Assembly: GCA_965277595.1 (NCBI GenBank) | Contig: CBDIDH010000001.1 | Location: 186,001 to 250,000 of the forward strand | Length of the DNA stretch: 64,000 bases | DNA from: CBDIDH01 sp965277595 | GTDB taxonomy: Bacteria; Planctomycetota; Planctomycetia; Isosphaerales; Isosphaeraceae | Direction of reading: 5' to 3' | Made by a program: the position numbers and the translations under genes | The notes under the pieces: model-generated | Seen by the model: the letters and a program-made list of their open reading frames with translations, nothing else | Database searches by the model: none | What the model was told of the DNA's origin: nothing | Part shown: one piece after another, positions 42,443 to 54,919 of the stretch | Layout of the letters: every line of letters starts with the position of its first letter | Numbering within the stretch: the first letter of the stretch is position 1

Positions 42443-43312
42443 ATGAGAAAGCTCTTGATCTTTGGTGTGGGTGCCCTGTCGTTCGGTCTCACGGTCATGC
42501 CCGCCCTTGCCGACGAGCAAGTTCAGCGCAAAGGTGGAGACATCCCCGGTCCGATCGATAGCCTGGAAGACCTTCAAGACACCGGCCGGATGATGTTCAA
42601 GGCGGCCGACGAGAATAACGATGGTCAGATCTCGCAGAAAGAGGCGGTCGACGCGGCCAACCTGCTCGTCGGCGGCTTCTTCTTCCGGGCCGACAAGAAT
42701 GGCGACGGTGTTCTCTCTCCCGAGGAGGCCCGCGAGGCTCGCGAAGCTTTTCTGAGCAGCAAGCCCTGGGTCCGCTACGCCCTGGGAACTGCCAAGACCC
42801 AGCTTGCGAAGGACGGCGTGACCAACCAGCCCAAGAATCAGAACATGATGGCCGGCCTTGCCGCCACCTTTGATTCCAACAACGACAAGCAGCTCCAGGC
42901 CACCGAACTCCGCCAGGCCGTTCAGACGGCTGTTCAGGGCGGCTTCGCCACGGCCGACACCAACCGCGACGGCCAGCTTAGCCCGGCCGAGGTCAATGCC
43001 GCGATCGCCGGCGCTCGCCGCCAGATTGCCCAGGCTGCCTTCCAGCAGGCCGACACCGATCGCGACGGCCAGATCAGTCAGGCCGAGTTTGAAAAGGCGA
43101 TCGTTGAGCCCGCCCGCGTGGCCTTCGCGGTCATGGACCTGAACCATGACGGCAAGATCTCGCAGCAGGAAGCTCAGACCGCCCAGCAGCTTGTCGCCAG
43201 CAAGCTCCGTCAGGGCTACATCGCCGAGCCGGCCAACTCGCCGCGCAATCAGATCAACTCAGCCCTCGGCAACGCCGCTCACCCGCAGCCGCAGCCGGAA
43301 GCCCCTCGCTAA
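42443..43312 (+). CDS. secreted EF-hand calcium-binding protein
   Basis: A 289-residue protein with a signal peptide (MRKLLIFGVGALSFGLTVMPALA) and AGGAGG upstream. EF-hand loops are recognisable at DENNDGQISQKE, DKNGDGVLSPEE, DSNNDKQLQATE, DTNRDGQLSPAE, DTDRDGQISQAE and DLNHDGKISQQE, so six calcium sites are possible. The C-terminus is Pro/Gln-rich. Such secreted EF-hand proteins are abundant in planctomycetes; a role in the periplasm or outside is likely, but no partner is visible. The 327 bases upstream hold no gene. Confidence 0.88.
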   Translation: MRKLLIFGVGALSFGLTVMPALADEQVQRKGGDIPGPIDSLEDLQDTGRMMFKAADENNDGQISQKEAVDAANLLVGGFFFRADKNGDGVLSPEEAREAREAFLSSKPWVRYALGTAKTQLAKDGVTNQPKNQNMMAGLAATFDSNNDKQLQATELRQAVQTAVQGGFATADTNRDGQLSPAEVNAAIAGARRQIAQAAFQQADTDRDGQISQAEFEKAIVEPARVAFAVMDLNHDGKISQQEAQTAQQLVASKLRQGYIAEPANSPRNQINSALGNAAHPQPQPEAPR

Positions 43313-43363
43313 GACCTGTTTCCGCGGGCCAGATTGCCCAGCCTGAGAATCAATCCTGAATCA

Positions 43364-43409
43364 AAAGCCCTGGCGGTCTTCTCTCGATCGAGAAGACCGT
43401 CGGGGCTTT
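43364..43409. terminator. hairpin terminator between convergent genes
   Basis: AAAGCCC-CGGTCTTCTC pairs with GAGAAGACCG-GGGCTTT across a short TCGATC loop, with a small internal mismatch. It sits between the EF-hand gene and the convergent oxidoreductase gene. Confidence 0.75.
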
Positions 43410-43423
43410 GCTGCTTTCCCAGG

Positions 43424-44383
43424 TCAGGCGGAACGCGCCTGGTTGAGAATCGCATCGAGCGTTCTCATCTGCGCCAAACCATTTTCTGACGGTAAGGCGA
43501 GTTTTCCCCCCGATCGAACCCCCTCGGCAAAGGCATCCACCATCGCGCCGTACTGATCGCCTCCCGGAAATTCCACAACCTTACCATTCACCCGCGCTGT
43601 CGGCGTTTCAGGGGGCAAGTAGGCATCCGCGACCTCGATCACCCCGCGCGTCCCGACAATCTCATAAACGCACCGAAACGGCTGCTCAAAGCTGCAATCG
43701 ACCAGCCCCAGAATCCCATTCGGGAATTTCAGTTCCGCTGTCAGTGACAGGTCGACGCCCGTCGCCCCAAAACACGCGCGCGACCGGAACGATTCAGGTT
43801 CGGCCCCCGCGAAAAGTCGAGTCGTGCTGACTCCATAGCAGCCGACATCCCAGAGCGCACCACCGCCCCGAGCGAGATCCAGCCGCCAGTCCCCCTCATC
43901 GATCGTGAACGAGAACGAGGAGCGTATCAGTCGTAGCTCGCCGATCTCTCCACGCCTGACCATCTCTAGAAGGGCGATGGTTCTGGGCTGATGCCGCCAC
44001 ATGAACGCTTCCATCAAGACGACGCCGCGTTGCTCGCAATGCGCGACCATCGCCTGGGCCTCGGCCGCGTCCAGCGCCAGCGGTTTTTCACAGAGGATAT
44101 GCTTCCCCTCATCCGCCGCGGCGAAGACCCAGTGTTTGTGGAGTTCGTTTGGCAAGGGGAGATAAACCGCGTCGACGTTCGGGTCGGCCAGCAGTTCTTC
44201 ATAAGAACCCCGCGCCTCCGGAATCGCAAACTCGGTCGACCATGATTTCGCCGTCGCCAGGTCCCTGCTGGCAATCGCCTGCAAGAAACTGCTTCGAGAC
44301 GCTCGGATTCCCGGAATCAGGCCACGCCTGGAAATTCGAGCACACCCCATGATCCCCCAGCGCAGCGTCGTATTCAACTCCAT
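43424..44383 (-). CDS. Gfo/Idh/MocA family oxidoreductase
   Basis: A 319-residue NAD(P)-dependent sugar-type dehydrogenase. The Rossmann loop is WGIMGCARISRRGLIPGI, and EKPLALDAAEAQAMV is the family's EKP motif; DAVYLPLPNELHKHWV and AFMWRHQPRT follow, with the C-terminal barrel segment ARGGGALWDVGCYGVSTTRLFAG. It probably oxidises a pyranose or related alcohol. No pathway partners are adjacent. A 110-base gap separates it from the rRNA terminator. Confidence 0.92.
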   Translation of the reverse strand: MELNTTLRWGIMGCARISRRGLIPGIRASRSSFLQAIASRDLATAKSWSTEFAIPEARGSYEELLADPNVDAVYLPLPNELHKHWVFAAADEGKHILCEKPLALDAAEAQAMVAHCEQRGVVLMEAFMWRHQPRTIALLEMVRRGEIGELRLIRSSFSFTIDEGDWRLDLARGGGALWDVGCYGVSTTRLFAGAEPESFRSRACFGATGVDLSLTAELKFPNGILGLVDCSFEQPFRCVYEIVGTRGVIEVADAYLPPETPTARVNGKVVEFPGGDQYGAMVDAFAEGVRSGGKLALPSENGLAQMRTLDAILNQARSA

Positions 44384-44497
44384 GAGACGTGTAATCTCCT
44401 TAGTCCTGCATTTGATCGATCAACTGAGCCCTTACCTTGACCAGACCGAACCCCCAAAGCAAGAGCCTCTTCCTCGGTATCTTCGCCGTTCGAAACC

Positions 44498-44547
44498 AAC
44501 AAAACCGCCCCGGCTCAGAGCGTTCTCTGAGCCGGGGCGGTTTTGTT
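44498..44547 (-). terminator. rRNA operon terminator (23-bp stem)
   Basis: The arm at 44498-44520 (AACAAAACCGCCCC...) and that at 44525-44547 (...GGGGCGGTTTTGTT) are perfectly complementary over 23 bases around a 4-base loop. It lies directly after the 5S gene on the minus strand, with a U-run in the RNA, so it should end the rRNA transcript. It is symmetric and could work both ways. Confidence 0.92.
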
Positions 44548-44563
44548 ACGATCCAGAAGAAGA

Positions 44564-44675
44564 TCCCGGCGATCACCGACTTTCGCGCCAGAGGCACTAT
44601 CATGGGCCCGGCGGGCTTAACGGCCGTGTTCGGAATGGGAACGGGTGTGGCCCCGCAGGTATGGTCGCCGGGAAG
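44564..44675 (-). rRNA. rrf: 5S rRNA
   Basis: On the minus strand the sequence has the 5S landmarks CCATTCCGAACACGG and TTAAGCCCGCCGGGCCCATGATAGT, and complementary ends CCCGGCGA/TCGCCGGG. Length is about 112 bases; the ends are estimated from stem pairing. It is the last gene of the rRNA operon. The 340-base spacer to the 23S gene holds no tRNA. Confidence 0.93.
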
Positions 44676-45014
44676 GCGTCGGCGTCCTGGTCAGGGGACG
44701 CCGACGCGACGTTCGCGGTTGGTTTCGGTCACGTCCCCCGTGAGATTTTGAGACCTCAAGGGGGGCGGGCAAGAGCACGTTCTCAGCCTTGAAAAGAACG
44801 GGCCAAGAGAAGGCGTGGTGGGTGGGGCAAAAGACCCGAAAAGGTTCACGTCCACGTCGCCAGAGTCCTTCGGGACCGCAAAAGAATTTGGGCCAGGAGT
44901 CTCGGTTACGGCGTTCAGATTTCGGGAAACCTGGGCCCTGGGTATCGGGATGACACCCAGGGATCACACCAGCCGGTTCCCGGTCGCCGACTCACTTGAA
45001 GTGAGGCGGGCGTC

Positions 45015-47830
<2,816 letters not shown>

Positions 47831-48545
47831 CGCCGGCCCGGCCCCCGCTCGCGCGGTGACCAGAACCGGGCAGTGTTCACGTCCCCTCATCTGACTGTGC
47901 CGCGGCCCAAGGGGCGTCTCGCGACGCTCCCGGCCGCCCATCATTTAGGGTAACGATCCCCTGGCGAACCCACCGACATCACGTCGGGTCGGGTTCGCGG
48001 TCCTTGAAGGGTTCCACGTTCGTGGAGTTTACCTTGGAAAATTTGCCACAATACCACGCTTCGTGGGCCCGTCTTGTTGCCAAGACGAACTCTTACCTTG
48101 CGTGACCAAAACAACCGGATTGTCAAAAAACAAACAAAAGCCGAGCGACCCATCTCCCGCAATCCCACGACGTCACCGCCGCCGATTCCGAGATCCCGAT
48201 CTCTCCACTCGTCCCGACCTCTGGCCAGGGGGCGAGGCCGTCCTTGCCGACGGCCGCGCCCCCCACCCAGACCTGGTGGACGATCCTCTCAGAAACCTCT
48301 TCGATCATACCAAATCACGCCATCGGAACCCGATCTCCTTGCGGAGACGGGGTTCCGACGCGATCTCTCGGTCAGTCGGTCGTGGATAATTTCGTTGCGA
48401 GTGAGCGAACCCCCGGGGGGAGCCGGCGTCAAGGCATCAGCCCAGGGAGGGCGGTGCCGACGCGGCCTCAGGACTCTAAAAACCGAGCGAACCGAGGTTC
48501 ACCAAGGTTGTCAGAACTGGGCCGGGATTTTCTAAGTATCCTTAG
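47831..48545 (-). other. 16S-23S internal spacer, no tRNA
   Basis: About 715 bases between 16S and 23S. I looked for tRNA T-loops and D-arms and found none, unlike many bacteria that carry tRNA-Ile/Ala here. It contains short hairpins and a TTTTTTGACAATCCGG word (minus strand, 48115-48130) that recurs in the 16S leader. Confidence 0.7.
48115..48130 (-). promoter_or_regulatory. boxA-like element in the 16S-23S spacer
   Basis: The minus strand reads TTTTTTGACAATCCGG, close to the TTTCTTTGACAATTCGG word in the 16S leader at 50317-50333. A TTTGACA-type word in both the leader and the spacer is the usual position of boxA antitermination elements. Similarity only; no function shown. Confidence 0.35.
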
Positions 48546-50055
<1,510 letters not shown>

Positions 50056-50316
50056 GTTGGTCCGGCCTCAATCACCCGAAGATGACCAAACGCCTCGCCT
50101 CCTCGAACCGAATGGGTTGAGGAATCTCTGACTGGTCGCACCGGGGCGGCTTTTTTCCGAACGGCGAACCGTCCTGAAGCAAGTCCTCCCCGCTGCCGGT
50201 TTCGAGAGTCCGCCCTCATCCCCAACGTCGAAAACCAAGAAACGCGACGTTGGGAACACTGACGACCTGTCGCCGGCTCCCCTCAAGGGTTCACAAGCAA
50301 CTTCATCCACGATCGA

Positions 50317-50333
50317 CCGAATTGTCAAAGAAA
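50317..50333 (-). promoter_or_regulatory. boxA-like element in the rRNA leader
   Basis: The minus strand reads TTTCTTTGACAATTCGG about 265 bases before the 16S gene. The same word, slightly changed, occurs in the 16S-23S spacer. It resembles boxA antitermination elements; the TTGACA inside it could instead be read as a -35 box. The rest of the 50056-50560 leader region holds the rRNA promoter, which I cannot place with confidence. Confidence 0.35.
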
Positions 50334-50560
50334 GCTGCCTGCCTCTCGCCGACGGTTTCGGCCGGAGCAACACTCCCTTTTCTCAAGGGCGTCGTCTCCG
50401 GCCGTCTCGTCGTCCCGACTCGCAGTCGTCTCGCGATTGGCGAGGGTTACTATGCCAGGCCGAGGCCGGCCTTACAAGTACCTACACCGGATTTTCGCCC
50501 AATTTTCTTGAGCGACTTTCTCAAACTTGTTTTCCGATTTCACGTTACGTTTATAAGATT

Positions 50561-51592
50561 TCAGTTAAAAAACGCGGCGGCCTCATCGTAATAGCGAAGA
50601 TCGAGGGTTCGTGTCGCGGCGACGGATTCGTCAAGCGGACGTTCGATGATCCGGGAGTGTTCGAGAGCGACCATCGTGCCGAACTCGCGGCGGATTACGA
50701 GATGGCTAGCGGCAAGGCCGAGACGAGTGGCCAGGACGCGGTCGTAGGCGCTGGGAGGACCGCCGCGCTGGAGGTGGCCAAGGATCACGGCGCGGGTCTC
50801 AATTCGGGTCAGGTTCTCGATCTGGCGGGCGAGAACGTGGCCGATTCCGCCGAGTCGCGAATGACCGAAAGGGTCGAGCGACTCGTCGAAGGTCACCGTG
50901 CCGCGTTCGGGGAACTCCGCCCCTTCGGAGACGACGACGATCCCGTAATTCTTGCCGGCCGCTCGACGACGTTTCAAAACGTCGACAAGATGATTCATGT
51001 CGATCGGCACTTCGGGCACGAGAATGTAGTCGGCGGCGACGGCGATCCCGGCAAAGCAGGCGATCCAGCCGGCGTTGCGTCCCATCGTCTCGACGACAAT
51101 AATCCGGCGGTGGCTCTCGGCGGTCGTCCTAAGTCGGTCCACTGCTTCGGTTACAATGTTGATCGCGGTGTCGAATCCGAAGGTGAAGTCAGTAACCTTC
51201 AGGTCATTGTCGATCGTCTTTGGGACGCCGACGACGGGGACGCGGAAGTCCTTGTAAAGGCGATAGGCGACCCCAAGCGTGTCGTCGCCGCCGATGACGA
51301 TCAGGGCGTCGAGGCCCAGGTTTTGAACGTTCACGCAGACGGCGGGGAGGTCGGTGTCGGGGTATTTGTAGGGATTTGTTCGCGATGAGCCGAGGATCGT
51401 GCCGCCGCGGCCGACGATGCCGTCGGTCTGCTCGACGGTGAGCGGGATCGTCATGTTCCGAACGAGGCCGCGCCAGCCTTCGAGGATTCCGACGCAAGAG
51501 CCCCCCTCGTTACTGATCCGCTGGACAACCGCGCGGATGACCGCGTTGAGGCCAGGGCAGTCGCCGCCACCGGTGAGCAAGCCGACTTTCAT
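50561..51592 (-). CDS. pfkA: 6-phosphofructokinase, pyrophosphate-type active site
   Basis: Phosphorylates fructose 6-phosphate in glycolysis. ATG 51592 (MKVGLLTGGGDCPGLNAVIRA) gives 343 residues. The donor-site residues are GGDDTLGVA and VPKTIDNDL. ATP enzymes have GGDGS and PGTIDND; Asp and Lys in these two positions are known from pyrophosphate-dependent and actinomycete-type enzymes. ETMGRNAGWIA, PEVPID and LGHLQRGGPPSAYDR complete the fold. I therefore infer pyrophosphate use, and the reaction would be reversible. It is monocistronic, upstream of the rRNA operon on the same strand. Confidence 0.92.
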   Translation of the reverse strand: MKVGLLTGGGDCPGLNAVIRAVVQRISNEGGSCVGILEGWRGLVRNMTIPLTVEQTDGIVGRGGTILGSSRTNPYKYPDTDLPAVCVNVQNLGLDALIVIGGDDTLGVAYRLYKDFRVPVVGVPKTIDNDLKVTDFTFGFDTAINIVTEAVDRLRTTAESHRRIIVVETMGRNAGWIACFAGIAVAADYILVPEVPIDMNHLVDVLKRRRAAGKNYGIVVVSEGAEFPERGTVTFDESLDPFGHSRLGGIGHVLARQIENLTRIETRAVILGHLQRGGPPSAYDRVLATRLGLAASHLVIRREFGTMVALEHSRIIERPLDESVAATRTLDLRYYDEAAAFFN

Positions 51593-51783
51593 CAGGAATT
51601 TCACCCCAAGATGCCGCGGGGGCTGAGGGCGTACGGAGCAGCCTGGCCGGTCGGCGCCCTTGGATGCGAGCCTACCATGCCGGACCGGGGCCAGACCAGT
51701 GCCCTCCGTCGGCAAACCAGGGCCGTTTCATTTTCGAACATGAGCAGGCACCGATAACCAAGAGGATTGCTGCGAAATAGTGG

Positions 51784-51873
51784 TAAGGACAAAAGGACAA
51801 AAGGACAAAAGGACAAAAGGACAAAAGGACAAAAGGACAAAAGGACAAAAGGACAAAAGGACAAAAGGACGCA
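51784..51873. repeat. AAAAGGAC octamer array
   Basis: The octamer AAAAGGAC repeats about eleven times from 51784 to 51870. It ends in GGACGCAGAGGGCAAAAGGGCAA, which borders the MITE-like element and recurs on its far side. It belongs to the family of intergenic 7-8 base runs in this window. Confidence 0.85.
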
Positions 51874-51889
51874 GAGGGCAAAAGGGCAA

Positions 51890-52123
51890 GGCTCTTGATG
51901 GATTCCGGGGTGGTGACCACGTTAGTTCGGACGCAAATCCTTGTAAGGAAGCTCTTTAAGTGTGCTTGGGCGACACCTCCACCCTTGGGCCACAAGTCTC
52001 GTTCTCGGATAGAGCTCTTTAAGTGTGCTTGGGCGACACCTCCACCCTTGGGCCACAAGTCTCGTTCTCGGATAGAGTTACGGCAAGCTCCCCAGATCAC
52101 CACCCCGGAAACCATTAAGAGCC
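51890..52123. mobile_element. 234-bp MITE-like element with inverted ends and 8-bp direct repeats
   Basis: The left end GGCTCTTGATGGATTCCGGG... (51890 onward) and the right end, read inward from 52123, GGCTCTTAATGGTTTCCGGG..., match at 26 of the first 28 positions. The element is flanked by AAGGGCAA at 51882-51889 and again at 52124-52131, a possible target-site duplication, although the flank is itself repetitive. It contains a 63-bp tandem duplication and no gene. This fits a non-autonomous miniature transposon. Confidence 0.65.
51952..52077. repeat. perfect 63-bp tandem duplication
   Basis: The unit beginning CTCTTTAAGTGTGCTTGGGC occupies 51952-52014 and is repeated without change at 52015-52077. 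It lies inside the MITE-like element. Identity of the two copies suggests a recent event. Confidence 0.92.
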
Positions 52124-52270
52124 AAGGGCAAAAGGACGCAGAGGATATACAGTCCTTTGTCCCTGTTTTCCATGGACTTACGTCAGAGAATCCCGCAGTA
52201 CGCAATAACCCCAAGGACTATAGACAGAGTGAACAAACGAGAACAGAAACAAAGGGCAAGTGCCTGGACG

Positions 52271-52774
52271 TCAGTGGCCTCGCCGCTCGCGACGTTGTTT
52301 CTCGCGTTGAAATTTGCGGAAATTCTTCTGAGTCTCGGTAAGGCCACTCGGGCGAAGGTCCTCGACGTCGAGGTCGAGCCACTCGTCATAGAAGGTCCGG
52401 CGCTTGGTGACGACCGCTTGAAGAGCGTAGATCATCCCGAAGAAGAAGCCGAGCGAGACGGCCTTGACGACCTCGCGGACAATCCCCTGAGCGAGGCCGG
52501 GGGGGTCGCCCGCGTGATCCTGAACCTTGAGAAAGGTGATGAGCTTGCCGGGGGTTCGGCCGGTCAGGCCCGTGAGGATGCCGAGACCGAGCGGCGGGAT
52601 CAGGAGCGTGGTGCCGATGCCCGCGAGGCCCACGACGGGCCGGAGATGCGGGGGCAACGCCTCTTCCAGGGCGGGATGCCCGGCAATCTCAAGAAGGATC
52701 AACGTGGGGATGAGGAAGATCGCGTAGTCAATGGCATACGCCGCGAGACGCTTGAGGGCATACATTCGGGACAT
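52271..52774 (-). CDS. RDD family membrane protein
   Basis: The start at 52774 (MSRMYALKRLAAYAIDYAIF) gives 167 residues. RLAAYAIDYAIFLIPTLILL holds the Arg and Asp of the RDD motif; later segments are LAGIGTTLLIPPLGLGILTGLTGRTPGK (with the conserved GRTPGK) and VVKAVSLGFFFGMIYALQAVV, so three or four membrane helices. The C-terminal tail is basic (KNFRKFQREKQRRERRGH). RDD proteins are membrane proteins of mostly unknown role. It follows accC on the same strand, 67 bases on. Confidence 0.78.
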   Translation of the reverse strand: MSRMYALKRLAAYAIDYAIFLIPTLILLEIAGHPALEEALPPHLRPVVGLAGIGTTLLIPPLGLGILTGLTGRTPGKLITFLKVQDHAGDPPGLAQGIVREVVKAVSLGFFFGMIYALQAVVTKRRTFYDEWLDLDVEDLRPSGLTETQKNFRKFQREKQRRERRGH

Positions 52775-52840
52775 CCTCGACACGGGGGGTTGAGTCGAAG
52801 CATACTTGCGGATCAAAACCGAGAGAAATCAAGAACTTTT

Positions 52841-54190
52841 TCAACGGGCAGGCATGAAGACACGTTCGACCCAGGTGGTGTCAACCTTGCTGGCGATGAA
52901 ATCGGGGTTGCGGAAGACCCGGCGGTGCAGCGAGGTTGTCGTGTGAATGCCCTCGATGACGAGTTCGTCAAGGGCGCGTCGCATCACGGCGAGGGCCTCG
53001 ACGCGGTCGGGGGCATGGACGATGAGCTTGCCGACGAGCGAGTCATAATTCGGGGGGACCGTGTAGCCGACCTGAGCGTGAGAGTCCCAGCGGACACCGG
53101 GACCGCCGGGAACGCGAAGCGCGGTGATCGTGCCGGGAGAGGGGCGGAAGTCGTGCTCGGGATCTTCCGAGTTGATCCGGCATTCAAAGGCGTGGCCGCG
53201 AGTCACGATGTCGGCCTGGGTGAAGGGGAGGGGATCGCCCGAGGCGATGCGAATCTGTTGCTTCACAAGATCAATGCCAGTAATCAGTTCCGTAACGGGA
53301 TGCTCGACCTGAATTCGGGCGTTGACCTCGATGAAGTAAAAATTGTTGTCGGAATCAACGAGGAACTCGCAGGTTCCGGCGTTGACGTAACCGCAGGCGC
53401 GCGCGATCCGCACGGCAGCCTCGCCAAGGCGGGTCCGGACGTCGAGCGGAAGGGTCGGCGCGGGGCCTTCCTCGACGAGCTTTTGATGGCGACGCTGGAG
53501 AGAGCAGTCGCGATCCCAGCAGTGAACGATGTTGCCGTGGGTGTCGGCCAGAATCTGGACCTCGACGTGGCGGGGGCGGTCGATGAATTTTTCGAGATAG
53601 ACGCTGGCGTTTTTGAAGGCGGCCTCGGCCTCGTTGCGAGCGGCCTGAAGCGAGCCGACGAAGGTGGCATCGTCGCGGACGACGCGCATGCCTTTGCCAC
53701 CACCTCCGGCGGCGGCCTTGATCAGGACAGGGTAGCCGATCGACTGGGCGATCCGGTGAGCGTCGACGGGTCCAGAGACGGGGCCGTCAGAGCCGGGGAC
53801 GCAGGCGACCTTGGCCGCGGCGGCGACGGCCTTGGCCTCGGTCTTCAGGCCCATCTTGCGGATGGCCTCATGGGGCGGACCGATGAACTCAAACCCGCTG
53901 AGCCGGCAGACTTCGGCGAATTCGGGGTTCTCGCTCAGGAAGCCGTAGCCGGGATGAATCGCCTGCACGTCGGCGATCTCGGCGGCGGCGATCAGGCGAG
54001 GGATGTTCAGATAGCTGTCGGTACTTGTGGCCTTGCCGATGCAGATCGCGCGATCGGCGAGAGCGAGATAGGGGGCGTCGCGGTCGGCCTGAGAATAGAC
54101 GGCGACCACCTCGACGCCCAGTTCCTTGCAGGCGCGGATGACCCGCAACGCGATCTCACCTCGGTTCGCCACCAGAATGCGCTGAAACAT
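52841..54190 (-). CDS. accC: acetyl-CoA carboxylase, biotin carboxylase subunit
   Basis: Carboxylates the biotin of AccB with bicarbonate and ATP, the first step of fatty-acid synthesis. The 449-residue length is standard. It opens MFQRILVANRGEIALRVIRACKELG; IHPGYGFLSENPEFAEVC, the ATP-grasp loop KAAAGGGGKGMRVV, RHVEVQILADTHGN and FIEVNARIQVEHPVTE are all present. It lies 108 bases downstream of accB, and both are probably one unit. AccA/AccD are not in the window. Confidence 0.97.
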   Translation of the reverse strand: MFQRILVANRGEIALRVIRACKELGVEVVAVYSQADRDAPYLALADRAICIGKATSTDSYLNIPRLIAAAEIADVQAIHPGYGFLSENPEFAEVCRLSGFEFIGPPHEAIRKMGLKTEAKAVAAAAKVACVPGSDGPVSGPVDAHRIAQSIGYPVLIKAAAGGGGKGMRVVRDDATFVGSLQAARNEAEAAFKNASVYLEKFIDRPRHVEVQILADTHGNIVHCWDRDCSLQRRHQKLVEEGPAPTLPLDVRTRLGEAAVRIARACGYVNAGTCEFLVDSDNNFYFIEVNARIQVEHPVTELITGIDLVKQQIRIASGDPLPFTQADIVTRGHAFECRINSEDPEHDFRPSPGTITALRVPGGPGVRWDSHAQVGYTVPPNYDSLVGKLIVHAPDRVEALAVMRRALDELVIEGIHTTTSLHRRVFRNPDFIASKVDTTWVERVFMPAR

Positions 54191-54298
54191 CGGCAGAGTT
54201 CGCCCCCAGATCCGTCCTCAAACGCTGACCTCGGCCCGCTTTGCGACTGGCGCTTTCTTGATCGGTTCGGTTCGGCTCGGTTCCTGGCCGCAAAGGGC

Positions 54299-54805
54299 TC
54301 AGGACGGTTTGACCCGGAAGAGGGGCTGGCCGAACTCGACCGGTTGGCCGTTCTTGACGAGAACCTCGGTGATCGTGCCGGCGAAGGCCGAGGGGATGTC
54401 GGTGAAGACCTTCATGGCCTCGATCACGCAGACGGTCTGATCGACCCGGACGTTCGAGCCGACCGAGACAAAGGCGGGGGAGTCGGGCGAGGGGGACGCG
54501 TAATACGTCCCGACCATCGGACTCTCGATGACCTTGTCGGTCGAGACCGGAGGCGCGGCGGGAGTTGCTGTCGGGGCCAGACCCACCGGCGCGGCCGAAG
54601 GGGCGGGGGGCGCGTAAGACGCCAGAGGAAGGGCGTAACCCTGCGGTCCGGGCGCGGTTTCGGGACCGCGGCGGCGGAGGCGGATCTTGGTCGCCCCCTC
54701 GATGAAGTCGATCGCCGTCAGGTCGTACCGCTTCATCATCCTCACGAGCTGGCGGATCGTGCGGACGTCGTGTGGCTCGGTCGGGTCCGTCGGATTCTCC
54801 GGCAT
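54299..54805 (-). CDS. accB: acetyl-CoA carboxylase, biotin carboxyl carrier protein
   Basis: A 168-residue carrier. The N-terminal part (DVRTIRQLVRMMKRYDLTAIDFIEGATKIRLRRRG) is the typical AccB head, followed by a Pro/Ala linker and the biotinyl domain: ESPMVGTYYASPSPDSPAFVSVGSNV, CVIEAMKVFTDI with the biotinylated Lys, and ILVKNG-like EVLVKNGQPVEFGQPLF. Upstream neighbour is the M24 peptidase gene, a common association with accBC. Confidence 0.95.
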   Translation of the reverse strand: MPENPTDPTEPHDVRTIRQLVRMMKRYDLTAIDFIEGATKIRLRRRGPETAPGPQGYALPLASYAPPAPSAAPVGLAPTATPAAPPVSTDKVIESPMVGTYYASPSPDSPAFVSVGSNVRVDQTVCVIEAMKVFTDIPSAFAGTITEVLVKNGQPVEFGQPLFRVKPS

Positions 54806-54919
54806 TCCTGCACTCCGCGTAGCGTAGCTCGGTCGTTTGATGAGGCGAGGCGTTGCAACGGCTTCAGGTCAGAACGTTCTTGCGATCGAATCAATCGGGC
54901 ACCGACAGTCCGCGTGAAA

